This document shows, piece after piece, positions 11,443-24,101 of a stretch of 64,000 bases of DNA. Each line of letters begins with the position of its first letter. The first letter of the stretch is position 1. Made by a program: the position numbers and the translations under genes. The stretch spans positions 22,979,840 to 23,043,839 of the forward strand of contig CM054116.1 of assembly GCA_028673005.1 (NCBI GenBank), in the 5' to 3' direction. This DNA comes from Tanypteryx hageni (Eukaryota > Arthropoda > Insecta > Odonata > Petaluridae). The notes beneath the pieces are model-generated. The model did no database searches, was not told where the DNA came from, and was given only the letters and a program-made list of their open reading frames with translations.

Positions 11443-12713
11443 CAAGGGGAAATCAAAAAGTAAAGGCAATTTGCGTGTTAGAATACTATACTATGTCAGA
11501 ACGGGCTTTCAAGGTCATACCTACTATGTAGTCAAACAATTCTAAACGTGTCTTCCCAATTTCCGGTGCTCATTGTGTCTCATGCAGTCGATGGGTAAAC
11601 ATATCAGCTCCGCTTTCCGATTGCACCGTTAATGGACAACGTGCTCTCATCAGATTTTTGTGGTCAGAAGGGAGATTTACAGAAGAATGTTAGAACAGTA
11701 CGGTGAACAGTGTATAAGTCAAGAAAAGTGTAGGAATGGGTAGAAAGGTTCAAAAGTGAGAAAACAAGTTTGGTTGATGAAAACCGTTCAGGAACAGCAA
11801 ACAATGTTGATCGAGCTAATGCTCTCATACGAGAAAATAGACGGATTACTGTTACTTCTGTTGTCGAAACGTTAGACATCAGCTACGAATCTGCGTATTC
11901 GATCATGCACGATGACCTGAAATATCGCAAAGTTTGTGCTAGGTGGATCCCCAAACAGCTCACAGATGAGCACAATCGGAAGGGTATGGAGAGTTGCACG
12001 CAATTATTGCAGCGGTATCACGAAGAAGGAGAGACATTGCTGCAACGAATTGTTACGGGAGACGAAACATAGGTGCATCATTACGAGCTGAAAGCAAGCA
12101 GAAAAGTATGGAGTGGAAACATATCATCCCCGAAAACCAAGAAATTCAAAAGTGTGCCTTCTTCCGGAGAAGTCATGTTGACGTTGTTTTGGGATGTCAA
12201 CGGTCCTATTCTGGAACATTATCAGAAACTTGGACAGGCTGTAAATAGTGCAACATATTGTGCCATGCTTAAAGAGAAACTGAAACCTACTATTCGCAAT
12301 AACCGCAGAGGGGTGCTGTAAAAAGGTGTTCTATTGCATCATGGCAATGCTGGACCTCATTCAGCCGCTGCAACCATAGAAACAATTCAAGAGCTTAAAT
12401 TTGAAATTCTTCCTCACCCGCCCTACAGTCCGGACCTTGCTCCAAGTGATTATCACCTCTTTGGCCCGCTGAAAAAAATATTGCGTGGACGTCGATTTTC
12501 ACATTATGATGAAGTCAAAGAGGTGATGCATACTTGGCTGCAGGAACATCCGAAAATGTTCTTCTCAGGCGACATTAACAACTTTGTGGGCCGATTTAAC
12601 AAGTGATTGGAAATGCAAGGTGACTACGTTGTAAAATAATACTACGAGTTAGTACATTTTACCTTTTTAGATGTAATAAAAATAAATTGTCTTAACTTTT
12701 TGATTTACCCTGA
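11443..12713 (+). mobile_element. mariner element (Tc1/mariner, DD34D), inactive
   Basis: The ends are inverted repeats of about 30 bp with mismatches. Left reads CAAGGGGAAATCAAAAAG at 11443; right, read inward from 12713, is TCAGGGTAAATCAAAAAG. Both continue into a CAATTT motif. A TA dinucleotide precedes the left end (11441-11442), matching the TA target of this superfamily; the right-hand TA is not preserved. The length of about 1.27 kb is normal for mariner. The interior is a single decayed transposase gene on the plus strand, so the copy cannot move by itself. Confidence 0.9.
11687..12606 (+). pseudogene. mariner transposase pseudogene
   Basis: The reading frame runs from about 11687 to 12606 in pieces. 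A helix-turn-helix region lies around 11840-11930 (VVETLDISYESAYSIM). The catalytic domain follows, with GDET ending at 12069, HHGNAGPH near 12340, and YSPDLAPSDYHLF near 12425. The spacing between the second and third catalytic positions is 34 residues, which defines the mariner group. Damage: a frameshift near 11728, in-frame stops at 11731-11733 (TAG), 12070-12072 (TAG, right after GDET) and 12319-12321 (TAA), and glycine where the second catalytic aspartate belongs. The product would be catalytically dead. Confidence 0.92.
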
Positions 12714-12835
12714 TTTACCTGATTTATCGTAAAATATCAGATTCTCTAGAGAGGTGTCCATAGTATAAAGATTGCGTCAAAAAGGGCAATTAATGAAACT
12801 GATCAAGGTTGGTGGCTTGGTTAACTTATGGCTCG
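12714..12835. other. Short spacer between mariner and MITE
   Basis: About 120 bases without recognisable features. Confidence 0.4.
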
Positions 12836-13113
12836 ATTTTTATCGGTGAGACAACTCCTTCAGCCATAAAATTTATTAAAAACCCGATGCATTTCGCCCA
12901 CTAAGTGGGCAACTTCAGTTGACTGAGTCAACTGTCGATACAAGTTCGCCCCTGAAGTTGCCCACTTAGTGGGCGAAATGCATCGGGTTTTTAATAAATT
13001 TTCCAGTCACTGTCGATACAAGTTCGCCCCTGAAGATGCCCACTTAGTGGGCGAAATGCATTGGGTTTTTAATAAATTTTATGGCTGAAGGAATTGTATC
13101 ACCGATAAAAAAT
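12836..13113. mobile_element. Fold-back MITE with internal tandem duplication
   Basis: The left arm (12836-12918) and right arm (about 13028-13113) are inverted copies of about 80 bp and more than 90% identical. They share TTTTTATCGGTGA, TCCTTCAGCCATAAAATTTA and GCATTTCGCCCACTAAGTGG. The interior holds a direct duplication of about 72 bp (12931-13002 and 13009-13080), each copy starting ACTGTCGATACAAGTTCGCC. A small palindrome CAGTTGACTGAGTCAACTG sits at the first-arm junction. No coding capacity and no clear target duplication. It is a non-autonomous fold-back element. Confidence 0.8.
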
Positions 13114-14635
13114 GAAACTGATAATAAAAATCTAGAATTACACAACTATTACATATATAATATAAATTTACAGAAGTAAAAACCGGATGAAAATAATAAA
13201 GGCTATACTGGGTTACGAGTCGCTCATTCCCATTCAGAAGTCATGCTATTAAATGGTTAGAATCAATTGCAAGCAATAAAGACCGACTTCTGCGATTAAA
13301 ACCTATGTTACCACGGCTTACATCCACACGACATCATGAACCACATCTTCGAATTTTTATTCGGGAATTATAAGTCTTGTGGTGATATATATATATATCC
13401 ATAAAGGAGGATCTCACAAAACGAAAATAAACATTAGAGAGCGTGAACGATTTTTCAAAGCTGTCTCGTAATTTTCGCGAGTTTGATGCTCGTGAGAACT
13501 TGAATCACCAAGGGAGGATCGAGGCGAGAAGCAAATATCCGGAGGAGTGGAGGGTCCCCGAGAGTGCTATTCGTCAAGATCGGCAGCCGCGACGGAAAAG
13601 CGCTTTGCCTGTTTGGCAAATCGGTGGGCGGATTCGCAATAGTCGACGGAAATTCAATAGCGACCGACCAATATCTTTCAAAGGCGCCGCTGCGTTATCT
13701 CCTACTTGTTCTTCCCTCGCGACAACCCATACAAACAAGATACGAGTACGGATAAAAAAAGAAGACAGAGAGAGAGAAAGAAAGGAGGTTACGGGATAGA
13801 AAAGTGAGAATAGATGGCGTAGAAAGAGAAGAAAGGTGGTGAAAATCCGAAGAGAGAGAGAATTGATGGAGAAGAGGGAAAGGAGTCGAATGAGGTATAG
13901 GTATGGCAGAAGCAAGTATTCTGCAGATACTTAACCTTTTCTAAAACCTACACCATGACTAAGTTAAGTTACATAAGTAGAGTAAATCTGAGGAAGGGAA
14001 AAGAACTCATCTTCTTTAGAATTACAACGGTTATACGTATACACGATTGATCGTGTCGCAAATATTTATGCGAATACAGAAATTGACTCAAAAGAAACAA
14101 TATTCAACCGTGTTTTATTAAATTCCTAAAACTTTCCATCGCAGTTTTGCCAGGCTATTAGTACTAATGGTATTGACTGAGTTTAGGCAGTTGGTCTAGG
14201 ATGTTGGATAATTAAGTAAGAAAACTATAATTACAAATTTGAGAGAAAATTACTTACCTTGAAAGGTTGGTTTTAAAGAAGTCCCGCTGAAAAAGTGTCT
14301 TTCAGTAAAATCATTAATCTCAACAAATAGTTGTGAAAAATAATGACGATTCTACTCCATAGTCTATTTTACGAACTTTCTGGTCTCGTGTTGAAATTTA
14401 CTGTTAAAATTTTAGATTATCAGAAATAACTTAATATACTTTGTGATTTCTGATGGTGTAAATATTCCACAATGTGTAAAACAGTTAAAATTTTAGATTT
14501 TTTATATGAACATTAGAAAGTATGCATAAAGAAACTCAGCGTTTTTCCATCCTGTGCCATCAGGAAAAGTGTATTATAGATTGCAGTTCCTTTATATTTT
14601 ACGAAACATTTATCGATAGTTTAAATTTGCTATTA
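13114..14635. other. Non-genic spacer
   Basis: Contains a short (TA)n at about 13386-13397 and a GA-rich stretch around 13755-13870. The frames at 13443-13915 overlap on both strands and have no splice context or known product. Confidence 0.4.
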
Positions 14636-14690
14636 GTGGCAGAATGGTGGGTAGGGTGTTTTGGGTTCAAATCCTACCTTCGCCAAAGAC
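14636..14690 (+). mobile_element. tRNA-like SINE fragment
   Basis: An A-box-like TGGCAGAATGG is followed 30 bases later by a B-box-like GGTTCAAATCC and the closing stem CCTACCTTCGCCA. Each box differs from consensus at one position. It is too short and irregular for a tRNA gene. Confidence 0.4.
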
Positions 14691-16370
14691 GTACGTATAT
14701 CTGTTCATTACTTTCATTAGGCCCCTTGTAAAAGGCCGTAAATGCTACGCAATACCAATAACAAATAGATATATGGAGCACAGGTTAGAGAAGAGCGTAA
14801 GATCTAAAGCCTTTCGCATTTTATTTTAAATATTTCTCGATAATGAATGAAAGGAAACAATCGAAACTCGCATGGGTTGATACAAAATCGATTGAGTAAC
14901 TCAAACCGCCCTTATCTAATTAAAGGGGGTAGGGTCGTGAATAATTATTTCTTGGGAAGTGATTTTTCTAAGAACATAATGCCCCAATCTCAATCCGATG
15001 TTGACGGCGGTCTGAAGAACCTAGCGATTGCCGTAAGAACATAATGTTTACAAAAGCTCATATTTATATTTCTGCAGCAATGGCGCAGTCATTTGGATAG
15101 TATAAAGAGGAGGGTGAGAAAGATAAGGTCGGGAGATTTCTCGATTCCCGACATTAAGAGATAACTTCTATCGCATTGAAATTCAATGGAGCGAGAACGA
15201 AACGAAGGCCCTTTTAATTGATTTCCATCCTGGTACGCGAACGAGGGAAATAAAGTACGCACTGACCAATTGGAGTTTCATAGAATTCAATCCAATGTAG
15301 AGGGTAAGGCTTCCAAAAACATTCTTAGGTGTTCGAAAAAGATGTTAAATTGCTTTCGATAGATTCGATATCGCTCTGAATTTAGACAATATTAAGGGCA
15401 TACCTTAATTATAATTACGTCTATAATTTTTCTCTTCACATTTTTATTTTTCAGTTACAGCTTCTAAACAACTAACTCATGAAATAAATTAAAAAGAGGG
15501 AAGAATATAAAAGCAGTCGGATCGACGTTTCCTTACAAATTCGTCAGGGCTCGCGTGTTCAACCGACTATTTAAAGCATCGAAACGAAGGTGTTATTTAT
15601 ACTCGGTTCGGTTCAGCCGATACATAAATAAAGCACTTTTTTACGTATTTATAGAGAAAATAAAAAGAAGCAGTTATCACAACCTCGTATAAACTGAAGC
15701 AGAGGCAAGAATTTATGCCCCCGAGGCTCTATCGAGTTTCCTCGGCGACACTGACAGCTTCTTGGCACGCTTCTCCACATCCTCTTCCCTCCCTCTCTAT
15801 TCTTTCTTTCGCGGAGAGGAGTCGGACCGGCAAGGAAAGACACTGCAGCGATGCAGCCGCGTTGGCACACGAATCTCTCTCTCTCTCTCTCTCTTGGTCA
15901 GACGAGTCGCATCTACCCCGGACGAGGAAAGCACGCGGGAGGACGAGAGAGCGAGGAAGAAGAAGCGAGTGGGAGAGAATCACTGCCCGTGGAATGGATT
16001 TCTTCCGGCGCATACGAAAGAGACGTGGAGACGGAGGGAATGGGATGATTGGAGCCGAAGATGCGAGCTGGCTCGTGGGTGCGCGACCGGGCGAGGGGGC
16101 GGAAGGGAACCGCTGGAATTAGGATGGCCGTCGTCACGGGGATAATGGGAAAAGAATGGCGGCCGAGGTTCGTCCGCTACATCGGACACAAAGGAGGACA
16201 CGAAAGGGGACAGAGAGGAAGAGAGAGAGGAATGGCGCTAGAAGGAGATGGGTCGATGGCCTCCCAATCTCTCAGATTCCCTCGCTCTCCTCCCTTCACT
16301 CAGCCGCCCCCGCACGCAGCGGCGAGGGGACGGGAGGCCAGAGAGCGTTTTGCAGACGACGAGGCGATGA
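14691..16370. other. Non-genic spacer with CpG-rich right part
   Basis: Mostly AT-rich to about 15690, then GC- and CpG-rich to 16370 with a (CT)n run at about 15878-15896. Many frames overlap on both strands, which fits biased composition rather than a gene. Confidence 0.4.
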
Positions 16371-16374
16371 CAGA

Positions 16375-16660
16375 GGGTGGCAGTGGCGGAGTGGTTAGAG
16401 CGTTGGCCTTCCAGGCATCGGTCCCAGGTTCGAATCCGGTGGAGGTCGGATTTTTTAACCTGGGATCGTCTTGTTCCCTACTTCTGTGATTTGAGGAGAC
16501 CGCGCAAATCAGCGCTCCGTCCTTCGGAAGGGACGTTAAGCAGTTGGCCCCCTTGGTGTTATTCGTAAAGAATAGGCTAATGCCGGCACCGGGTTTCCCT
16601 CCTCCATTGTGTGTTCGGTGTGGAAGGAGTAATGGCTATAATAATCCAAAAGCTTGATAA
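16375..16660 (+). mobile_element. tRNA-derived SINE, copy A
   Basis: A tRNA-like head carries a perfect A box TGGCGGAGTGG (16384-16394) and a perfect B box GGTTCGAATCC (16427-16437), so the internal RNA polymerase III promoter looks intact. A family-specific body follows (GGAGGTCGGATTTTT, GGGACGTTAAGCAGTTGG, GCCGGCACCGGGTTTCCC), ending in GGAAGGAGTAATGGCTATAA and TAATCCAA. The body matches 28421-28690 closely, and parts match 48655-48800 and 55093-55285 in reverse complement. The head resembles the Ser/Leu class. Confidence 0.85.
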
Positions 16661-19600
16661 CAAACGAAGCTAGGGCGAAAAAGATGGGTGGAGGCGTTTC
16701 TGAGGCCCGCACGCGGCCGCGTCAAATTTTGAAATCCAAAACCCAGAATGCAAACTCACAAATCGTACGAAATAACAGAGGGCTGGTAACCTTCTCGAGA
16801 CGTCCGCCGTTGCCATCCTTCGATTGGCGTCGTGCCACGTCGATCCGTCTTCTCTGTACAGGAATCGAATAAAGGCGAGAGCCACGATAAGGAAAGAGGA
16901 AAAAAGGCGAGTTGCGATGGAACGCCCACGCGATGCTAGGAAATGACATCCGCCCGTCGCACGCTCTGCTTTGATTTATGCACGCGCGATCCAGTATACG
17001 TATGGAAGCGTGGAGCGCGTGCTTTTTTCCTCCGCAACCGACATTCCGTGCCGTTGCAATTAAGGGAAATAATTGGCACGGGAAATGTATCGAAGGACGC
17101 AGCGTAAAAGCAGCCACGATAGAAAGTGGATGTTATTTTTTCGATTTGATAAAACATCGCCAGATAAATTTGATGCGTTTTAAACCCCCACGGTTTTTTA
17201 ACAGCACTGAGAGCTAAAATAAATAAATTACATACTTAGTAAAACCAATGTATACGAATGAATTGAAACCCTTTTCGTGTTTCTCACTTATAAAGCGAGA
17301 CAATGAATAAACTGCGTAATCGATGTTTGCGATACGATGAAAATGAATCTGGGCAAGATTATACGCAGATTGATTATTTTAACTGTTCGATGCTGTCATT
17401 GATTTTTACGGTTATTTCCCAGCCAATATAAAATAATGGTAGAAAAAATAGGTGTAGTAGGTGAACAGATGTCAAACAACAGAGAATAATTTCAAATCCT
17501 CAACAAACGAAACGCCGGCAGCAAAAATAAAATCACTGAAAATCTTTTCGGGTTACAAACTCGACTGCATCCTATTATTTAAAAAATCCGAAGTAGCCAC
17601 GCTGCAATTCAGACGACAAACGAATTTGACCAAGAAAAGGAAAGACACGTATTCAAATTAACGCGCCGTTCAACCGCCATTGCCACCACCGAAACCATAT
17701 GCTGGTGGCTTCGGTGGGAAGGGCAACCCTGGAGCTGACAAATCACTGGAATTGGTTAAAAGTGACAGGGGAGATGGCGATGGGGTTATGGAACGGGCAG
17801 GATATTTACCATCGGGTGCACAGCATGTGCATGCGCAGAGGAAGGAAGGAGGGTCACCTGTGAACGCTGGGAAACAATGGGGAGAAACTGTAGGGAGGAG
17901 AGTCAGGGAGGGATTAACGGTCGTATTGCGAGAGAGAGAGAGGGGGGAGGATCATGCGACTGCATCTGAATAATATCGCGTGAGATTCCTGTGGATTGAA
18001 AGTAAACCGGAGAGAAAAAATTCTCAAAATAAGTTATTAACAACTCAAAAATAATGAAAATTTTCTTTCACAAAGCAATCTGATTTTTTCATAATTACTA
18101 AGATGACTGGTCGAGATAAATCGAATAATGTGGCCACGAAAGGGCTAACATGGAGCTATTCCGGAAAAGATGTATTATAATCCAATATAAAACCAATAAA
18201 TACACATGTATGTTTGTATAGACTAATTTTATCAGAGTAAATTGATTTTAGTGCTGTGAGGAAGTGGAAAGATGAAGACATTTGCATTTACCACCACCAA
18301 TAGAAAGCTAACGCCGTAATAAAAAGAGGGCGACTCAAAGTCAACTTGGGAGTTTTTTTTTGATAAAGTGGACCTTTTAATTGTGTTGGCGTGATGTGCG
18401 ACGCGCGATGCATTCTCGTGATGCTCAGAGCATGTTGCCAATTTGGTGGTTAAATCCAGAGGTAGCAAGTCGAATAGAATAAAAATGTATTCCATGTAAA
18501 TTCGGAAGAAGTCCAATCGCACACAAACGTTCCCCTTTCTTAACATGAATAATAGTAAGTTGCATATACACTGGCAAAATACGGCTTTGCTGAAAAGATG
18601 GGACAAAACAGTATGATAATGTTACATATTTAAAACGACACGTAAAACTTGCAAGGTTTCAAAACCAATTCTTACACAATACTTCCCAAATATTTGCCTG
18701 GAGCATTCAATTCGCTTCTGTCATTACTAGTACATTTATTCGGAAGAATGATTCACGGATACGGCCAACGGTTTCACTGCTTATTTTCGACAGTAAGTGA
18801 TATTAATTATCGAAATAAATATAGAACGAAGGCGAAAAGTTGTATTAAGAAGCAAGTGTAAGTATGCAATCAAGATACCCGAAGTATAACATCATGACTA
18901 ACGGCGCGCGTAAAAAATAAACTACAGCAAATAGGCCTGAAATTCCAAGGATATAATTTTGGGACAACCTACAATCTATAGGAGAAATACGTCGATTGAA
19001 AAAATACATTGAAATATTAAGGAAGTGAATCACAAAGAATTATTAGCAGTCATATTTTTATAACAGCATCAAAACCGACTGAAAATCACATAAATGGGCA
19101 ACAAGAATATTAAAAAAATTCGAAGCATCAATCAATACGTTTCACAACATATTATCGGAATAGGAGGAAGGGAAAATGCGTGACCAATGTTAAACGGCCT
19201 CACGTAAATTACACATGCCAAGACACTGAATACGAGCGTTATTCTGTTTCCATTAGTGGGCGACTTAAAATGGAGAGAGAAGGAAAAGCCTTGGAAAGAT
19301 GAAGTGGGATGAGGATGAAGTTGGCCTGTGGACACGTGGGTTGACATTCAGGAGGAAGAAAAAAGGGAGGGAGGATAAGGGTGAATGCACGAGGTGGATA
19401 GAAGGGTTAGAAGAGACACGGAGTTGAGGAGGCAGAGAGTATGAGGAGTTACAGAAATAGAAGTATGGAGAATTGGATAATATGGTTGGACGGGTACAAG
19501 GTTAGAGGATTGGAGGGAATAGACGTTGTAGCAGAGATCGATCAGAGAGGGCAGAGGGTGGGTGGATCTGGGGGATGCTGCAGAGGAAGTGAACTGGAGA

Positions 19601-21739
19601 GGAGGAAGCAGCAAATGGAAGGCAGTGGGCGGGAATCGTAGGTTGCCTCGAGGAGAGTGGGACAGCTGACCACATATGATAAATGGTACTTTACGTCACG
19701 ATGCCGCTGCAGAATGAGGTCTAAGCTGATGTGTGAAGAAAAACACGAGGACGAGGATCGAAGCAAAAGGTTTAGGGGCGAGAATCCTTTTAAGCGGTCG
19801 CTGGTGGCTTCCGATCGCTTGCACACGCAACCCGCCATCCGACGCCACGAGTGGTATCCAAACGAGGGAACCGACTGCGACCCTCCCACCTTCCTTCTAC
19901 GCTTCTTTTATAAGCACGACTTCCTCTTTTTCGTCATTACTGCTTGGATTTTTTTCGGCGAAGTAATGGGCCACTGAAAGACGCTCCGAGGATCAGAGAG
20001 AGCGCAGCAGGTGCGAACGCTCATTACTAGCGTGTTGGAGGTGATTGGGACTTTCCCAGCGTGCGACGTTCGATCGATAGCTTACCTAGACGCTCTCATG
20101 ACCTATGACTTTGAAGGATGGCCATTAACGATGGCCAAGCAATCGTCGACGCTCATTAAGACTACGGTGCGCCACCTCACATGGATTACGAAGATCTACG
20201 CATCTTATTTGTTACGGCAAGGTATTTCATCACTTTCCATTATTATTCTCACATATCCTTCGCTAGAAAATCTGAAATGTAGTACATACACATCTCTACA
20301 GTAAAATTTACGGATATGCAACAACTCCCACTCACGACCACGACTACAGCAACAAGCCGCCAACACCTTCGTCCGATGGTTTCGGAAGATGAAATACTGG
20401 CACGCGCGCAGGAAAATTAGCTTTGCAGTTTGCGTTTAAGCATATGTATGTTATAGCAAACATTCCGAAAATGAAGTCAGAAGCGGCAAAGTTGCACGGC
20501 CACTCTCTCCGGTTCCTTTCTGGCCGCATCTCAGGGAGACTTTCTCCAGACGTTGATTACTAGCACAACAAACGCGGCAGAAAAATATATTTTCATCTTT
20601 TTTGTGATTCGAAAAGTTTATAAATCTTTAAAGTTAATTAGGCTCATACTAACGATTCTTTTTTGCGGAATTAAGCATATCTCGTAGATGTATTATTCGG
20701 AAGAAGTGACGTCGTTCCGCCTACACAGTCGACGTGATACGCACGGACCCACCGTGTGTTTTCTTGTGAAAATTAATGTTATTTTTGCATTCATGATTTA
20801 TTGATCAAGAGGAGTCCTTATACGCACGCATCTGTAGCTACACCACTGCTCCAAAGAGAGGTTGAGAAAATCACATGCTCATTTCGGCTAAAAAGCAGCC
20901 GTATTCACCGGTGAATCTTAGATTGCGCACAGCTGATTATTTTTTACTGATTAATGCGTCCCTAGCTGAAAATTGTCAACATAGCAGTTACCGAAATTTT
21001 GGTAAAATTTTGTTTGGAATCAACTTTTCTAAAATAATAATAGTTAATAACTCACGCGATGTGAAAAATACCCATCATATACGACAAAACAGGTATAGTG
21101 GTTTGGGGGGTAGTCGAATACATGCTGAGTGAGAGGAAGAAGGTTTTCCAAGGATATTATCACTCTGCCGAAGTCAAGATCCACGGCCCCAAGATATTTT
21201 CAAGATAGCAAACCGCTTCACATCGTGCAAACAATTTTCCCAATAAATAAACAAAAATCAAATTTGCAAAGTTTATTTTTTTCACCGAATCACATTTCAG
21301 TAAAAATGAATTGAAACCTCAAAAAGAAAAATAACAAAAATGCTTGAAAAGTATTCATTATATGTATAAGCTTCAACCACGAAATAAGTTAGACATATGT
21401 ATAAATATCATGATATCCTACACAGTGTAGATAAAATTTAATCTATCTGACACGGCGTTCAAATTAAACATAGGACTTACAGCCACAGGTCATGTTATGT
21501 CAGACATCCGTCTCGTTATCTCCTCATTTACCCGATTATTTTTCATCACTCTACCAGAAAACGAAAAGCGAAGTCCATTCCAAGAGCGAAATTTCAAAAA
21601 TGGAATTGGAAATATCATTAAAAACTACTGCCGCCTCTATAAATAAAGATAAAGCGAGACACATGAAAACGAAAAATGAGAACGAGAAAATATTGGAAAC
21701 CAGACTAAGGAGTGACTAACAGATGTGTGCGTATATATA
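16661..21739. other. Long non-genic interval
   Basis: Five kilobases of mostly AT-rich sequence with scattered short frames on both strands. A small inverted repeat of CCACCGAA and TTCGGTGG lies around 17690-17730. A (GA)n run is at 17931-17945, and 19340-19640 is purine-rich. The frame at 20011-20230 ends at a donor-like CAAG|GTATTT but shows no protein-like character. I see no gene, RNA or complete mobile element. Confidence 0.4.
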
Positions 21740-22780
21740 CAGAAGTTGAGGAGGAAAGGAAGGACGAAAGAGGGGTGTGGGGAGAGAGGGAGAGAGAAAG
21801 AAAGGGAGAGAGGGAGAGGACCGGATGGAGGGAGATGGAGAGAGATGGAGAGAGATGGAGAGGGAGGGAGAGAGGGAGAGAGAGGAGTGAGAGGAGAGAG
21901 AGAAGGAGAGAGAAGAGAGAGAATGAGAGAGAGGAGAGAGAGGGGGGGAGAGAGGGGGGAGAGAGGGGGGGGGAGAGGAGGGGAGAGAGGGGGGGGAGAG
22001 AGAGAGGGAGAGAGAGAGAGGGAGGGAGAGAGAGAGAGGGAGGGAGAGAGAGGGAGGGAGAGAGAGAGAAGAGAGAGAATGAGAGAGAGGAGAGAGAGGG
22101 AGAGAGGGGGAGAGAGGGGGGGGGGAGAGGGGGGGAGAGAGGGGGGGAGAGAGGGGGGAGAGAGGGGGGGGGAGAGGAGGGGAGAGAGGGGGGAGAGAGA
22201 GGGAGAGAGAGAGAGAGGGAGGGAGAGAGAGAGAGGGAGGGAAAGAGAGGGAGGGAGAGAGAGAGATGCAGAGAGAGGGGGGAGAGGGGGGAGGAGAGGG
22301 GAGGGAGGGGGAGATAGGGGGAAGAGGAGGGAGAGAGAGCGAGCGAGGGAGGGAGAGAGAGGGGGAGAGAGAGGGGGAGAGAGAGAGGGGGAGAGAGAGG
22401 GAGAGAGAGAGAGAGAGGGAGAGAGAGAGGGAGAGAGAGAGGGAGAGAGAGAGGGAGAGAGAGAGGGGAGAGAGAGAGGGGGAGAGAGAGGGAGGGAGGG
22501 AGGGATGGAGAGAGGGAGGGAGGGAGAGAGGGAGGGAGGGAGAGAGGGAGGGAGGGAGAGAGGGAGGGAGGGAGAGAGAGAGGGAGGGAGAGAGAGAGGG
22601 AGGGAGGGAGAGAGAGAGGGAGAGAGAGATGGAGAGAGAGATGGAGAGAGAGAGGGGGGAGAGGGGAGGGAGGGGGGAGATAGAGGGGAAGAGGAGGGAG
22701 AGAGAGCGAGCGAGGGAGGGAGAGAGAGGGAGGGAGGGAGGGAGAGGGAGCGAGGGAGAGAGAGGGAGCCAGAGAGAGAG

Positions 22781-22827
22781 AGCGAGAAGTTTCTTTTGGA
22801 AGAACGGTTCTGTCTGAGGAGGTGGGG
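22781..22827 (+). repeat. Embedded block, copy 1
   Basis: Non-purine block starting AGCGAGAAGTTTCTTTTGG and ending TCTGAGGAGGTGGGG within the GA tract. It recurs at 23104 and 23391. Confidence 0.9.
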
Positions 22828-23103
22828 AGAGAGAGAGAGAGGGAGGGAGGAGGGAGAGAGAGGGAGAGAGAGGTAGAGAGAGGGAGAGAGATGGAGAGAG
22901 AGAGAGAGATGGAGAGAGAGAGAGAGAGATGGAGAGAGAGGGGGGAGAGGGGGGGATAGGGGGGAGGAGAGGGGAGGGAGGGGGAGATAGGGGGGAAGAG
23001 GAGGGAGAGAGAGCGAGCGAGGGAGGGAGGGAGAGAGAGAGAGAGAGAGAGGGAGCGAGGGAGAGAGAGGGTGCGAGGGAGAGAGAGGGAGCCAGAGAGA
23101 GAG

Positions 23104-23150
23104 AGCGAGAAGTTTCTTTTGGAAGAACGGTTTTGTCTGAGGAGGTGGGG
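23104..23150 (+). repeat. Embedded block, copy 2
   Basis: Matches copy 1 with one substitution (GGTTTTGTC in place of GGTTCTGTC). The distance to copy 1 is 323 bp. Confidence 0.9.
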
Positions 23151-23390
23151 AGAGAGAGAGGGGGGGGAGTGAGGGAGGGAGGGAGAGAGAGAGGGAGAGA
23201 GAGAGGGAGAGAGAGGGAGAGAGAGGGAGAGAGATGGAGAGAGAGAGAGGGAGAGAGAGAGATGGAGAGAGAGGGGGGAGAGGGGGGATAGGGGGGAGGA
23301 GAGGGGGGAGATAGGGGGGAAGAGGAGGGAGAGAGAGCGAGCGAGGGAGGGAGAGGGAGCGAGGGAGAGAGAGGGAGCCAGAGAGAGAGA

Positions 23391-23434
23391 GCGAGAAGTT
23401 TCTTTTGGAAGAACGGTTGTCTGAGGAGGTGGGG
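23391..23434 (+). repeat. Embedded block, copy 3
   Basis: Matches the other two but is three bases shorter in the middle (GGTTGTCTG). The distance to copy 2 is 287 bp. It marks the right end of the tract. Confidence 0.9.
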
Positions 23435-24101
23435 GAGGGGTTAGAGGGAGTCAGATTGATAAAAATAGAGGGCGGAAAAAAGTGCGAGTGTAGTGCGGGG
23501 GTAGGATATAAATAAGAGCGGTGGGGAAGGATGTGTGTGGGTCGTGGTGGATGGGAGGGGGAGAGGGGGAATGTGTAGGGGGGAGGGAGAGGAAGAATGG
23601 GGGAGGAGAGCGGGTGGTCGCGGGAGGGAGGGCGATAACACGCACGTACGCACGGTCCTCCGTACATAATTCATGGTCGTGACTCGTCACCGAGGCGACA
23701 AGAGAGAATCACGCACGCATACAAACCCCGCCCACTCGCGGCCCGTCACTCGAGATGTGCACAACCCTTACGTCCACACCTCCTTCGAAAAACTCGCTCC
23801 TCCTTTACGCGCGCGTCCCGAGTTCAGCGCTCACTTGGACGGATCATCGCAAGGGCTTTGCGCGGATTTACAACGCGCTCTCTTAAAACCCTCGAGGCCT
23901 TTTCCCCTTCCGTTCGTTTATTTTCAAATTTCCTTTAATCTTCGTAATCCATTTCATGTCTCCCTTTCGCCCCTGGTCGCATTCACTTCCTCAATACGGT
24001 AATACCCACACCCTCTTTAACTGCGGACAACTTTAGTCGAATAATTTATCTCGGATCTTAACGCAAACTCGATGGCGTGCCAATGAATTCAAGAGATTGA
24101 G
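23435..24101. other. Non-genic, GC-rich flank of the GA tract
   Basis: G-rich to about 23620, then mixed CpG-containing sequence. No supported exon. Confidence 0.4.

Larger units (their letters stand above)
21740..23434 (+). repeat. Purine-only (GA/GGGA)n tract of about 1.7 kb
   Basis: The plus strand is almost entirely A and G: mixtures of GAGA, GGGAGA, GGGGGG and GGAGG. The only non-purine islands of note are three copies of a 45-bp block (22781, 23104, 23391) and occasional GATGGAGA units. The flank remains G-rich to about 23620. Long frames on both strands (up to 676 codons of Ser/Pro/Leu on minus, Arg/Glu/Gly on plus) are forced by the composition. Such tracts can form triplex DNA and can bind GAGA-type factors. 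Confidence 0.95.

Noticed and set aside
21637..23667. Long Ser/Pro/Leu-rich (minus) and Arg/Glu/Gly-rich (plus) proteins
   Set aside because: They come entirely from a purine-only simple repeat; both strands are open in several frames.
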